DNA of 64,000 nucleotides from Ligustrum vulgare (taxonomy: Eukaryota > Streptophyta > Magnoliopsida > Lamiales > Oleaceae). The notes beneath the pieces are model-generated. The model was not told where the DNA came from. It worked only from the letters and a program-made list of their open reading frames with translations, and searched no databases. Below, one piece after another: positions 1 through 11,384 of this stretch (the stretch's first letter is position 1; each line of letters opens with the position of its first letter). The position numbers were made by a program, and so were the translations under genes. Where the stretch lies: the NCBI GenBank assembly GCA_963555705.1, contig OY743169.1, positions 10,912,014 through 10,976,013 on the forward strand. The letters run 5' to 3'.

Positions 1-2
1 AG

Positions 3-989
3 TCCAGTTATATAATTTTGCTACTTTATGTCGATGATATGTTAGTAGCAGGCTCAGATATGGACGAAATCAAGAAGTTAAAGATGCAGCTGTCAGCAGA
101 ATTCGAAATGAAGGACTTGGGTGCAGCAAAGCAGATTCTCGGAATGAGGATTTTCAGAGATAAGCAGAAGGGTATCTTGCAGTTATCTCAGGCCAAGTAC
201 ATTAGTCAAGTCCTGCAGAGATTTAACATGTGCAGTGCGAAGGCTGTCAGCACGCCACTAGCTAATCACTTCTGTCTATCTAGTGATCAGAGTCCTAAGA
301 CAGAGGACGAGATAAACTTCATGGCTAAAATACCATATGCCTCAGCCATTGGAAGTTTGATGTATGCCATGGTTTGTACCAGACCAGATATTGCTCATGC
401 AGTAGGAGTTGTGAGCAGGTTTATGGCAAATCCAGGAAAGCAGCATTGGGAAGCAGTAAAGTGGATATTAAGATATCTACGGGGAACTACTGATAGATGC
501 TTATGCTTTGGACGAGGCGAGGTGACTCTACAAGGCTTTGTAGATGCAGATTTTGCTGGCGAGGTAGATCGCAGGAGAAGTACTACTGGTTATGTTTTCA
601 CAGTAGGTACTACTGCAGTTAGCTGGATTTCGCAGATACAGAAGATTGTTGCTCTATCCACTACAGAAGCAGAGTACGTAGCAGTAACCGAGGCTAGCAA
701 AGAAATGATCTGGTTACAGGGTTTGTTGGCAGAATTGGGATTCAGTCAGGAGAAGAATGTTTTGCACAGTGATAGTCAGAGTGCGATACATCTGGCAAAG
801 AATTCAGCATTTCATTCTAGAACCAAGCACATTGGACTCCGTTATCACTTCATCAGGTCTCTTCTAGAGGATGAAGTATTAACACTAGAGAAGATCCAGG
901 GTAGCAAGAACCCAGCCGACATGATGACCAAGACAGTAACAAAGGAAAAATTGGAGCTGTGCTCAGCTTCAATTGGTCTTCTGAAGTGA
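3..989 (+). CDS. Copia pol, C-terminal part: reverse transcriptase end and RNase H (5' partial)
   Basis: The frame is open from the left edge to a TGA at 987-989, giving about 328 aa. It begins within the RT palm, with the catalytic YVDDM box at about 34-48. The RT connection follows (PYASAIGSLMYAM, RPDIAHAVG), then RNase H with VDADFAG, the STTEAEYVAV active-site segment, HSDSQSAIHLA and SRTKHIGLRYHFIR. The C-terminus has NPADMMTK. There are no internal stops or frameshifts. The product would copy the retrotransposon RNA inside virus-like particles. It is part of a longer polyprotein, so no start codon is expected here. Confidence 0.93.
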   Translation, partial: SSYIILLLYVDDMLVAGSDMDEIKKLKMQLSAEFEMKDLGAAKQILGMRIFRDKQKGILQLSQAKYISQVLQRFNMCSAKAVSTPLANHFCLSSDQSPKTEDEINFMAKIPYASAIGSLMYAMVCTRPDIAHAVGVVSRFMANPGKQHWEAVKWILRYLRGTTDRCLCFGRGEVTLQGFVDADFAGEVDRRRSTTGYVFTVGTTAVSWISQIQKIVALSTTEAEYVAVTEASKEMIWLQGLLAELGFSQEKNVLHSDSQSAIHLAKNSAFHSRTKHIGLRYHFIRSLLEDEVLTLEKIQGSKNPADMMTKTVTKEKLELCSASIGLLK

Positions 990-1080
990 AGATAAAGGAA
1001 ATGACTCACACCATATTTCACAAGGAGTTGCAAGAAGGAGATATCTCAGGGGAAGCCACATTTGTCCCCAAGTGGGAGAT

Positions 1081-1581
1081 TGTTGAAAAATGGGGCTAAA
1101 ATGTGGCCTAATTTTGTTGAAATTGGAAGACAAAAGCTAGTCAAAAGGATCCAACTTTTGACAAAAGACATGGAGCTAAAATGTGGCCTAATTTTGTTGA
1201 AAATTTGTCATGCATGCTTGTGAATTTTGCCTATAAATAGAAGGCTAAAATTCACTTGTAATACACCACCACAACAAAGAGTGATCTTGTGTAGAGAGCA
1301 ACACAAGAGAGGCATTTCACAAAATAGGGAGAAAAGTGAGTTGGAGAGAATAGCCTTTGCATAGGCAGATAAAAATACAGTGTAGTATTTTTGTACTCCT
1401 CATTTTTCCGAGTTAGTGAAATATATTGGTGTGGGTCCGTGGACGTAGGCAAATTGCTGAACCACGTAAATCTTTGTGTTTCGTATTTGCATTTTATTTT
1501 TGCGTATTTATATTTTCTCAGTCCAATTTATTTGCGTCACATCGATCCTGGGCGGAATTAGTTGCGTCCTAATTCCCAACA
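1081..1581 (+). repeat. 3' LTR of Copia element A
   Basis: The LTR starts TGTTG right after the purine tract and ends CCAACA, giving 501 bp bounded by TG...CA with short inverted ends. A TATA box (TATAAATA) lies at 1232-1239. A block beginning GCTAAAATGTGGCC occurs twice, at 1095-1122 and 1175-1202, as an 80-bp-spaced repeat in U3. No target-site duplication can be checked because the 5' end is outside the window. Confidence 0.85.
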
Positions 1582-1976
1582 TCCCCCTCCCCTACAATCC
1601 CTCGACTCCCCTATGTTTCCCCACTTCGTATATATAATATAACGACGACGTTTTGTTGTCAAGTTTGCCCTCACATCGTTTTCACAGGCAACCTACTCTT
1701 CCCGTTCCTTTTGATTGAAAGGAATCCGAAGAAACACAAACACATGGACGGATATAAAGGGCCGCAAAAAACATGCTTTCCATTTTCACTTCCACCATTT
1801 ACGTCAATAGCATGATAGCTTTTTTCCTTTGCTGAGCGTCAATATTCTACCAATTTCGGGCATTTATTCTCTCTGCGACGCTCTCTCCATCGAGCCATTT
1901 ATTTGGGAACCCATTTTCTTTAAAAGGGCAATCGCGGAGAAAAAAAGAAAAAAAAAAGCAAAGCAAAGCAAAGAAA
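1582..1976 (+). promoter_or_regulatory. Upstream region of the AG peptide gene
   Basis: This stretch between the Copia LTR and the AG peptide start has no ORF. A TATA-like GATATAAAGG lies near 1750, and an A-rich leader (about 1938-1976) precedes the ATG. The LTR ends only 395 bp before the start codon and points the same way, so part of the original promoter may have been displaced. The promoter role is inferred from position only. Confidence 0.4.
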
Positions 1977-3127
1977 ATGGCAGAGATTCGTAACGTTTCT
2001 TTTGGTGTAATTGCAAGTTTTATTCTTGTTTTTGCAATCTTTTTGCCCGCCGTTCAGGGCCATGGTCATGAGGGTTTGGCCCCGGCTCCTGCTCCTACAA
2101 GTGATGGTGAGATTTTGCATTTTTTTTTTGTTGGTTGATTCTAATCTTAGATCTGATGTTCGTGTATTTAATTTTCTAAAATGCTGGAAATGTGTAATTT
2201 GTTTGCTTTTGTTTGGATGGATAAAGAAATAGAATTTCTAAGAACTCAAAAACATGAATTTATTTTGTCTCAAGAAGAAGATTGTACGTAAAATTTTCTT
2301 AATTGAAAAGCATAATGTGAAGTTTACTGCAACGATATTTGGGTAAATCTGATGTATTGGTTTTTCATGAAGATCTCGTAATGTGTGTGGTTAAAAAGTG
2401 ATTTGAAAAAATGTATTATTTATAAATTTGTTTATAAATTGTAATTATTGCTTAAAAGAATACATTGTTAGACTAGCCAAAAGTTCCCGTAAATGGACCG
2501 ACGAAATGCAATTTATAAATGATATTTATAAACAAACTTATAATAATGTTCACCATTGTCTATTTAAACAAATTGCTTAAAAGAATACATTGTTAGACTA
2601 GCCAAAAGTTCCCGTAAATGGACTAACGAAATGCAATTTATAAACGATATTTATAAACAAACTTATAATAATGTTCACCATTGTCTATTTAAACAAACAT
2701 TTCATAAATTTCCGCGAAAAGTATTTGTGATTATTCTAAATTGAAATATTTTGCTCTCTTCTCTTTGTGGTTTTACTAACTAATGGATTCATTGTAGCTG
2801 AGATGCATTTAACATGGTCTCTCTCTGTTTAGTAAATCGATGTTTATAAGTAGTGACATGGTAACATTTCGTTAATCTATTTCCTTGAAAAGTCTAAAAT
2901 GATGGACGAGAATATTTGACCAGCAGATATTATAATAAGATGTTATCACATGACTATTTAAAGACAAATTTTACCAAACAAAGGCTTAAACTCATGTTTT
3001 TCGTTTTTGTGTCTTGAATTATTTCCCAGGTACTATAATTGACCAGGGGATTGCATGTGGTCTGATGTTGTTGGCACTCGTGCTCACATATCTCATCCAC
3101 ACCTTTGATGCTCCGTTGAACATCTGA
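1977..3127 (+). CDS. Arabinogalactan peptide (AG peptide, GPI-anchored), two exons
   Basis: Exons are 1977-2106 and 3030-3127, joined GT-AG in phase 1, giving 75 aa. Residues 1-28 are a signal peptide rich in F, I, L and V. The mature peptide is about 15 residues (HGHEGLAPAPAPTSDG). Its Ala-Pro repeats at 35-40 are the expected hydroxyproline O-arabinogalactan sites. Residues 51-67 are the hydrophobic GPI-attachment signal (LMLLALVLTYLIH). This is the plant AGP16/20/22-type layout, a short secreted proteoglycan on the outer plasma membrane. The C-terminal tail DAPLNI differs slightly from the usual family ending. The 923-bp intron carries MITE-like DNA duplicated in tandem. The start is the only ATG that gives a signal peptide. 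Confidence 0.92.
2447..2696. repeat. 125-bp tandem duplication inside the AG peptide intron
   Basis: Two nearly identical 125-bp units (2447-2571 and 2572-2696) start ATTGCTTAAAAGAATAC and end CTATTTAAACAAA. They differ at only a few positions (for example GGACCGACG versus GGACTAACG), so the duplication is recent. The unit contains the TTTATAAACAAACTTATAA signature of one of the window's MITE families. Confidence 0.85.
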
Positions 3128-4184
3128 GATAATATTAAATTTAAGCTTAGGTCTCATACGCAGTGTATGACATGACATGAATTAATAATTATGTAGTTTG
3201 TCTAAAGACAGACTTAATGTGCGGATGAGATTTTAGTTATCTACCTAGACTTCTAACTCGAACATATTGCTAGTATTGTTGATGTTATAATATCTTCGTC
3301 ATCATTTTTCTTGGATTTTTCTGTTGTTGATGTGAGGGGATGTTCACCAAATAATCTAATCGAACAAGTTGCTGACTTTTCCGCTGTTCAAACTTATAGA
3401 CATCTAATTTTTAAGAGTGATTTTAGGGAGATATTATTAAGGGACATTTTTAAGTGATATTTTGACGTGACTTACATTTATTGGGCAATTCTACTTTCAT
3501 CACTTAATGAATGAATGTGCGTCACATTACAATGTTACTTAAAAATGTTTCTTTAGAATTATTGAATTTTTAATATTTTTCAATTTTTTTTCCTTGTTGC
3601 AAACTTTCTTATTATCTCGGTGAATCATTTATCATCCTTTACCCTTTTGTCGTTAAATTACTTGCCTCATTTCATTAGCAAATTGTACAAAAATGATGCT
3701 GGCTACTTGTTCCAATTCTCACCATAGAAAGAAATACTTGCACCCCACCGGCTAGGGGTGTTAAGTGGGCGGGTAGGAGCTTAGTAACCTGAGGCGGAGT
3801 CGAACTTTCTGGGTTGGAGAATCCCGTATTTTAATTAAAATGTACAAAAATGTAAACACAAAAAACAATAATAATTTATTTTAATATTTTATTACAAATT
3901 TTCCTTACGACTTCTCTTATTTTGTTAATAGATTACATTAAACATTTCAAAACATTTAAAATTGACACTAAAAATTAAATAAAAAATTATAAAAAAAAAA
4001 AAGTTTTGCATGGAAAATTGAGAGTCCATGACCTCCTTTCAAGTATAAGGTTTGAAGTAGGATGTGAGAAAAAAATGGAGATAAAAGAGCGAGAAAAGTG
4101 AAAAATGAGAGATATATATATACAATTTCAAATGATTTAATAATATAATAATGGTTGATGGTGTGGGATAAAAGGTGGATCTGT
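3128..4184. other. Intergenic, no gene seen
   Basis: AT-rich sequence with no credible coding region. At about 3753-3830 lies a short G-rich piece (AGGGGTGTTAAGTGGGCGGG) that resembles a transposon end, but no matching partner was found. Confidence 0.5.
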
Positions 4185-4858
4185 ATAGGAATGGCAACGG
4201 GGCGGGAATGTCTTTCCCCGTCCCCGCCCCATTAATGATTTACCATTCCTACCACATCCCCGTTTAATCGGGGATGGGGATGGGGACGGGGCGTGGAGGG
4301 AATTGGAAAATTCCCGTTTACATCCCCATTGTTTTAAGTTTTAAAATAATTTTATTCAGACAATATAAGAAAAGATGCAGGAATAATTCTAACATTTTCT
4401 AAATCTAATAATTTTTACATATTATTTGGACATTAATTGAATATATACTCACCTTTATTTGTATCTTTATTTTATATTTGATTAGATGAGAAAATACAAC
4501 TCGATAAGATTAATAACTAATAATCAGTAACTTTTTCAAAATAAGTATTTAAAGTTTATGACTTGATAAGTAATAAATTTTTGGTGCAAGAAATTTTGAC
4601 AACATAGGACTTTATACAGATAATATAGGACTTTTTTTTGGGCTTTTTAAATTTTAATGGATCTTGTGAATTGCGGATGGGGACCGGGGACGGGGACGGG
4701 GCGGGGATGGGATGAGGATAAGACAGTCATCTCCGTCCCCAGTTAGGGGATGTTTTTTTATCCCCGTCCCATCACCGTCTTTATCGGAGATTTCCTGTCC
4801 CGTTTGGGGCAAGTTTCCGTCAGATTTGGGTATTCCTCGCCCTGTTGCCATCCCCAGA
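4185..4858. mobile_element. Non-autonomous hAT-like element with GC-rich ends
   Basis: The left end reads GGAATGGCAACGGGGCGGG. The right end is its imperfect inverse, CCCTGTTGCCATCCCC. Next to each end are G-rich or C-rich subterminal blocks (about 4199-4330 and 4679-4850) around an AT-rich core of about 350 bp. Ends of this ATGGCAACGGGGCGGGG type are common in plant hAT-like non-autonomous elements. I could not find a clean 8-bp target duplication, so the exact borders and the class are uncertain. There is no transposase. Confidence 0.55.
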
Positions 4859-5768
4859 TTTTTAGAAGTTGTTGCATCGAAGTACGGAAAAAGTGAAAGA
4901 AAAAATAGATATTACAATGGGATTCACATTTTTTTTTTTTGTATCTACATCTCTCCTGAATTGACCTCCTCAATTGATTTTAGCATTGGAGATGCTCTAA
5001 GCTAGCTTGGCAACATCTCGTGAAAATACCTCGTCAAATTGAGAAAAAAATATTTAATTTCAAAAAATAAAATAAAATATGATGAGATTACCTCGTCCAC
5101 CAAGAGCCGAGCTGCACTTTTGTTAAGCGAGCCAACCTGTGCTCGACTTGCTCCATTTTACATCCCTAATCCCACCACCACCACGAGACTTAAAGGAGTA
5201 TTGATTCTTAATCCCAACAGTGGAAAGAGTGTTACGTTTTCATTAAGCTATGTTTGATACAACATGAAATTCGAAAAGGAAAGTATTTTCCTCCTTTTTG
5301 CCTAAAGTGTGCATTATGTAATTATACATGGAAAATGAATTTTCATGAAAAATGTGTCAATCAAACAACAAAAAAATAAAATATTTTCCTTGACAGGACG
5401 TTTTCCATGAAAGTGAAACACACCCAAAGAAGTATCATAATGTCATATGTTAGTCGATTCCAAACTTATATAGAACTATTTTCTTTAGAATTCAAAGTCT
5501 AATAACTTGAAAGGTCTCATTAAAAGTTTTTCATCTACTTGCAACTTGGTCTTTTAGAGGGATTGTGTTTGTGGAGAAGCCAAATAGCAAGCCAGAAGAC
5601 AACTTTTCAACCTGTCATCCCAAATTGCACATTATTATAACATGATGCAGTCCAAGTACCAGCCACCTTGTACATCTCAATCTAGCAGGAACCACATTGC
5701 AGCAGTTGCCGCTGCCGCCGCTCTTCTGAATTTTCGATCTCAAAAAGAAAGATGTTTGAATCTTGAAC
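4859..5768. other. Intergenic, no gene seen
   Basis: No coding region supported. At about 5240-5430 lies an AT-rich MITE-like block with self-complementary AAAATGAATTTTCATGAAAAA sections. An open frame at 5642-5938 looks like chance and overlaps the SINE below. Confidence 0.45.
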
Positions 5769-6031
5769 GGTTGCCCCCCATGACACATCTCCCAGTGGCA
5801 AAGGGAAAGGGTGAAAAAGTGCTCTTACCTTACAGAGTGAGGATTCGAATCTTGAAAAATGGATTACGGTTCTTGATAAATGAAGTTATAACTTCTCACA
5901 TCTCCACCCTTACTTTGAGAGGCATAACATGTGATTAACCTACTTACCCAATGGTCTGGGCAAGGTCGGTCAGGTCCTCAAGGTGTGGGCTACACCTTTT
6001 TTTTTTTTCAAAATCTTTTTTTTTGTTTCAA
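5769..6031 (+). mobile_element. tRNA-derived SINE candidate with 10-bp target-site duplication
   Basis: The element is flanked by AATCTTGAAC on both sides (5759-5768 and 6032-6041). Inside are an RNA polymerase III box A-like TGGCAAAGGG (about 5797) and a box B-like GATTCGAATCT about 45 bp further on. The 3' end is T-rich (TGGGCTACACC followed by a long T run). SINEs move by LINE-type machinery, and some plant SINEs end in oligo(T). The family was not identified. The T-rich right edge makes the last bases uncertain. Confidence 0.55.
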
Positions 6032-6487
6032 AATCTTGAACTGTTTGTTAAAAGTTGTTTTTTTTTTTTTTTTTTTTTAAAACATGTTTTTTTTTATGTT
6101 TTCTAAGTAAAATGTGTGGTTAAAAATTGAAGAGAAAAAATGTACGTAATTAAAAAATGATTTGAGGAATTGTATAGGAAAAAACATGTTTAAAAACACG
6201 TTTGGCAAACGGAGACTTATCATTTTTCAAAAATAATGGCGGACACTAACAGTAAAGCTTTCTGCAATTGTCTTTTAGACCTTTAAAGAGAAACTGAACT
6301 TGACTGTTGCAAATTGCAATTTTGCTCCAAGTAAATACAAGGTGAAAGAAAATAACGTAGCCAACTGATCGATAGTGACAGAATTATAACCTATTACAAC
6401 TAGAATCAGGTTGAGATACACTCGTTCACCGAGACGGTGAAATAAACGTTGAAATCCAGAACTTACTGTAGGAAAATGAGATTTGTC

Positions 6488-9400
6488 TCAAACACCAGGC
6501 GATGGAGGTATAGGCGTTGAATTATCAGAAGATGGTCTATTCTCGGAATCTCTCTGTCGAACACTTTGAATCATCTTGAGCACTTCCGAAATTTTAGGTC
6601 TCTGGTCGGGCACTCTTACCACACATGCCATAGCTATCTGTAACATCTCCACCAATTCTTCCTCTATATTTGGATACCTCAGCAGCTCCACATCGAAAAC
6701 TTCAGCAGTCCATTCTTCTCGAACAACTGAATGGACCCATCGTACCAAGTGTACAATCTCGTCACCATTAGTAGTGTGGACAGGGGACTTACCGGTGAGG
6801 AGCTCCAGTAACATCACGCCTAAGCTGTAGACATCGGATGGTTGTGTTGCTTTACGCGTGTCTGTAAGTTCTGGAGCGCGATAACCAGCAGCACGAGCAA
6901 TTTGCGGAGCCAATGCACTTGTAATTGTTGATAGGCCAAGATCTGATACACAACCATACTGTCGAGAATTCAGAAATATATTTGCCGATTTGACGTTTCC
7001 ATGAACTAGCTTCCCACCATTTTCTGCATGGATACAAGCAATGCCCCTCGCAGCACCGATGGCTATCTTTAGTCTCGTTTCCCAGTCCAAATGAGTCCTA
7101 TTATCCCCTCCTTTTCCTGCATGTCAGATGCAGTTCAGAATAGAGAAGAATCCCATTGCTAATAACAATAAGCCATATAGATTAAAATCAGATTTTTAGT
7201 AGATTTTGATAAAAGTTGATGAGATGTGTGATTGAAAAACTGTGAATCTCATAAAATGTATCGTTAAAATTAATTGCTGACTTTGACTTGAGATTAAAAT
7301 CAGATTTGATCCGAACCAAACAGGGGCTAACCTTTCCTAGTAAAAACACAACAGAGTAAACCACAAAATCTTGTAGGTCTCTTGGTGCAAGTATTATTAG
7401 CAAGACAGAGGATGGGAATGGACTGATACAGATATTCGTTCGACTAAGTAAAGCACATGATTCTCTATCAACAGATATGCTCTTAATTTAACTCATGTTC
7501 ATAAATGAAGCTGACATGCAAAAAGCAGTGCAAGATTACAATTTGCTTTAGGTACTTTCAACTGAGTCACCTCAAGTTTATTTGGACGAGCAACATAAAT
7601 TACTAAAAATTAACCTAAGCAAGCTTAAAGAATGTCATGATAATTGAAATATCATGCAATAACTTAAATACCATGTAAGGGTTCAATCATGAATTTAAAT
7701 AGATTTACTCTCCAAAAATTTTGAACTAATTTTAAATAATCTCATTCCAGTAAACAATAACACTTAAATATTATCGAACACGCCTAAAATCGAGTAGTTG
7801 TTAATTATTCCCAGCATTAACTATTGAATTTTGTTATCAAACAACCCCCCTAATCCTAATTATGTACAATGGCCGATTCTCTTAGCTTAAATGTCCAATG
7901 GATGATGCCAAAAACCATACAATAGTGATTAAGTTCCTGAAGATTCCTCTGCCCCACCATGATGCTTGATTATATTTGGATCATCAGGTTAATATAATTA
8001 TCCGAGCTGGAAAGACAACCTAAACAGCATACAGTCGAGTGGGTTCCTAGTCATCACTGTGGCCTAGGTTGGACCCTACCAATAACGAATAAATTAGTTT
8101 GGATGGTTGAATTCAAAAGGACTCTTCAATGAACAGAACAAAGTGGTGAAAAAGGATTCATCTAGTCGACCACAAATTTGTTGTTGCAATTGTTGTATAA
8201 AGGCATTTACATTCAAAATTGCAGTTATGCATAGGTTTAATTTCTTGTTCAAAAGGAATTATATCCATTAAAACACAATAATGCGAGATTTTAATGACCA
8301 AGTCCAATCTTGAATGTCTTTGCAAGAATATGATCCCAAGAGTTAAAGCATACATTATAGACTAAACGATAACATGAAACTTGCATAAATCAAACAAAAC
8401 ATACCATGTAACATCGAAGCAACACTGCCTTGACTAAAGTAATTATAAACCATAAGCTTCTCGTCCTTAGAATAATAATAAGCCCTCAGTTCTATGACGT
8501 TCTCGTGCTTTATGTTTCCAACCAACTCCATTTGCTGTTCGAACTCTCTCTTTCCAACGCTCACATCCTTCAACCTCTTCACCACCACTGTGGTCGCATC
8601 CTCGAGTATCGCCTTATAAGCCATTCCAAAAGTGCCCTTCCCCAAAACTTCAGCAGAAGCCCTTAACAAATCCTCCAAATCAAATGCATAGTTGCATCCC
8701 TCGAAGAAAACCAATTTATTATTCGCATCTTGGCTCCGAGAAATTGCTTTCTCAGGTGACATGCCTCCTTTTTCCAATTTACCAGGAAAACCATCTTCTT
8801 TCTTTCTCTTAAGAAAACAAACAAACAACAGAAAACCAAAACCAAGAAGCCCGATTACAGAAACAGCTACAACTATTCCAAGCAAAGCCCTTTCACTCAA
8901 TTTTCCTACACTTTTACTTTTAGGGTTTTCATCATGAGGAGTCAAAACAATAGGAGAAGTGGAAACAGTATAATCCAACAGAGATTCATTATTACCCAGA
9001 AAAGCTGATTTTGGGAACCTTTGAAGTGATTTGGGGACAGTACCATTCAGATTATTGTATGATAAATTAAGAAGCTGCAAATTTGGCAGAGGCAAATCTG
9101 GAATCTCGCCAGAAAGTGAGTTGTTACAAAGATCCAAACTAGTGAGCTGATTCAAATGTATAATAGAACCCGGAATGCTGCCATTGAATCCATTATTAGA
9201 CAAATTAACAACACTCAAGTTCTTCCACACACAGAAATCCAACGGCAAAGGACCCTTAAAATTGTTGTACTGTAGATAAAGATAAGAAAGGTTTTTAAGG
9301 TTACCAAAATCCAAAGGAAAACTCCCATTAATACCATTGGATCTGAGGCTCAAGATCTGCAATGCTGATAAACGGCTCAATGTATTCTCTGGTATGGGTC

Positions 9401-9659
9401 CATGAAAACCAACCCCAGGTAATCTTAGTGCAATTACCCTCGAGCCGTCTTCATTGCATACAACTCCAGTCCAATTCTTGCACACAGGAAATTGGTCGTT
9501 CCAGTTCAAAGCCCTCAAATGAGGAAGCTTTGAAGCAAAATCCAGCAATGCCTGCTTGTCATTTTCAACAAAGGTTGCAGCAGCAGTGCCATGAATTTCT
9601 AACAGTAATAACAAGAACCCCTCTAGGAAAAACAGGGTAAAACATTGAAGCATCTTCAT
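6488..9659 (-). CDS. LRR receptor-like kinase, LRR-III type, predicted pseudokinase
   Basis: Exons 9659-8405 and 7116-6488 join in phase 1 (GT at 8404, AG at 7118-7117), giving 627 aa. Order: signal peptide (about 1-25), LRR N-terminal cap, about five leucine-rich repeats (to about 220), a transmembrane helix ([22 protein letters not shown]) followed by KRKK, then a kinase-like domain. The glycine loop [12 protein letters not shown] and the ATP-site lysine (VVVKRLK) are present. The catalytic loop reads [10 protein letters not shown] instead of HRDxKxxN, and the metal-binding DFG is DLG. This pattern is typical of LRR-III proteins annotated as probable inactive receptor kinases (At4g23740-like). 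It should act at the plasma membrane by binding partners rather than by phosphorylating. The single 1288-bp intron within the kinase domain holds a MITE. Confidence 0.93.
7180..7333. mobile_element. MITE copy (family 1) in the receptor-kinase intron
   Basis: It contains GATTAAAATCAGATTT near both ends in inverted arrangement and ends ACCAAACAGGGGC. The core TTTTGATAAAAGTTGATGAG recurs in the copies near 35932 and 37646. About 150 bp, no coding capacity. Borders are approximate. Confidence 0.55.
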
Positions 9660-10346
9660 TTCAAGACTTCCTTTTTTCTTGGCTCCAAAATCTCACTAGT
9701 TTGAACTGCACAAAGAAGCTCAAAGTCTGAATAAAAAGGAAGCAAATTCCAAGAATGGCGTCTGAAAAGTAGAGTGGGATTCTGGGAAAAGAGAATAAAA
9801 AATGGAGGTCACAAGTTTTGAAATAAGGGGATTTGAGTAAAAAGGGTTTATTTTAAGCAAGAGTTTATGCTTAGAAACAGAAGCATTATAGCTTTTCTTT
9901 TTGTTCTATGCACTTTTTCTTTAGGGTTGAGTGCCAAAAATCAAAGAATTCTCGACCGAATTAGACGAAACCAAGAAGTTTTTGCAGTGATTAGCAGTTA
10001 AGTAATTCTAAACAGACATTCTTTTAAACATTTTTAAATGATATTTTGACATGTCATATCATACATTTGGTAAAAGTTCTTTATTTATATAAACAAATAA
10101 GTTGTTGTTTTTAAAAAAATGCGTGATTATAAGTAATTTTAAAAAATGTATAATTAAAAAGTAATTTGAGAAAAACATATTTTAAAATGTTCAAAATACA
10201 TGTATGCACGTTAGATTATCTTTTCAAGAATGCAGTAAGATACAACTAGATCATCATGTTTAAATCACATCTCTAATATAAAAATACATTTCCATTAAAA
10301 CTCATACAAATTCGCAATTTACTTATTTTTGTAAGATTTTAGGGGG
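9660..10346. other. Upstream region of the receptor kinase; MITE-like DNA
   Basis: No ORF. 9660-9950 is presumably the 5' UTR and promoter of the minus-strand receptor kinase. 10010-10200 is an AT-rich block with MITE-family words (GTGATTATAAGTAATTTTAAAA). The Copia element follows directly. Confidence 0.45.
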
Positions 10347-10351
10347 AAAAA

Positions 10352-11384
10352 TGTAACATAACTTGTTAAACAGTTTACTAACAAAGTATTTGCAGATTGT
10401 AAGTAAACAGAAAATATACAGTAAGCTAATTCGCAGTAAGCAGTAAACAAAATGTTCTTGAGCAGTAAACAAAATGAACGCTGGAGCCGGGGCCTGTGTT
10501 CAACACAGTGTCCTTAAAGCAATATTCGCCCTCTCACCGGAGTAACTCGAGCGCTTGCTTCCCAGGATACAGCGGCTGGAACTGCAGCTGTGCAGGCGAA
10601 CGAAAAATGTGCTTGAACAGAATCACCAAGACTGGAAGAAGGAATGCAGGAAGCTGGACAGACAAATGCAGAGAGATTTTCGTGGTTGTTGTGTTGTCTA
10701 GACTGAAGGAATTGTTGCTCTATATATAGGCAGGGAGGAGCCTTTGCATTTAGTACTGCAGTTGAATTCTGTATTTACTCCAGACGTTTTGGAGTTACAA
10801 CTGCAGTTGAATTCTGCACTTACTCCTGCATTTGAATTTTACACTTACTCCAGGCGTTTTTGGAGTTACAGTTTGAATGGAAATCAATTTGGAGTTATGT
10901 TTTAAATGAAAAATTCAAAACAAAATTCCAAAACGTGGCTTGCACTTTGTGGCCAATTTTTGACTCGTTCGGTCCGACATTCGTGTACGCAGGTCGCGCC
11001 CGCACACAAGTTCAAGGCTCGAAGGCCAAGTCGGTCCAAGATTTGCACCCCCCCTGCGGGCGCGTAGGCCATGGAGGAGTCTCTATGCAACAAATGGTTA
11101 CACCTTACAAATTGTTAACCATATATAAATTGGTCCACAAACTCATTTCTATCCTATGTGGGATAACTATTTAAGCATTCCCAACATTTCCACATTTTTC
11201 CATTTTCCAATGTGGGATGGAACTATTATTTATAACCTCCACTTATTCCCACTTTTCCATTTCTAACCAATGTGGGATTGTAATCCCTTTTAAGGCTCCT
11301 CTTCAAATCCCAATTTTCAATCAATGTGGGATCAATTTCACATTTACTCAAGTGAAAATCAATTGCCAAATATATTTTCCAACA
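10352..11384 (-). repeat. 3' LTR of the complete Copia element (1033 bp, full length)
   Basis: It holds all of the sequence in the other LTR plus a further 641 bp (10577-11217). The extra part contains repeated motifs such as TTACTCC...GGAGTTAC. The motif ATGTGGGAT occurs four times between about 11155 and 11332. A TATA box (TATAAATA on the element's strand) lies at about 11226-11234. Confidence 0.93.

Larger units (their letters stand above)
1..1581 (+). mobile_element. Ty1/copia LTR retrotransposon A, 3' part (runs off the left edge)
   Basis: The end of a Copia pol gene (reverse transcriptase from its YVDD box, then RNase H) is followed by a polypurine tract (AAGTGGGAGAT, 1070-1080) and a 3' LTR. 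The 5' LTR, gag, protease and integrase lie outside the window. The pol end carries an NPADMMTK signature like that of the Tork/Tnt1-type lineage; this lineage call is from memory. The pol frame is open to its natural stop, so the element may be young, but its two LTRs cannot be compared here. Confidence 0.9.

Noticed and set aside
5642..5938. A 98-aa ORF with an alanine run
   Set aside because: It crosses into the SINE candidate and has no protein-like features.
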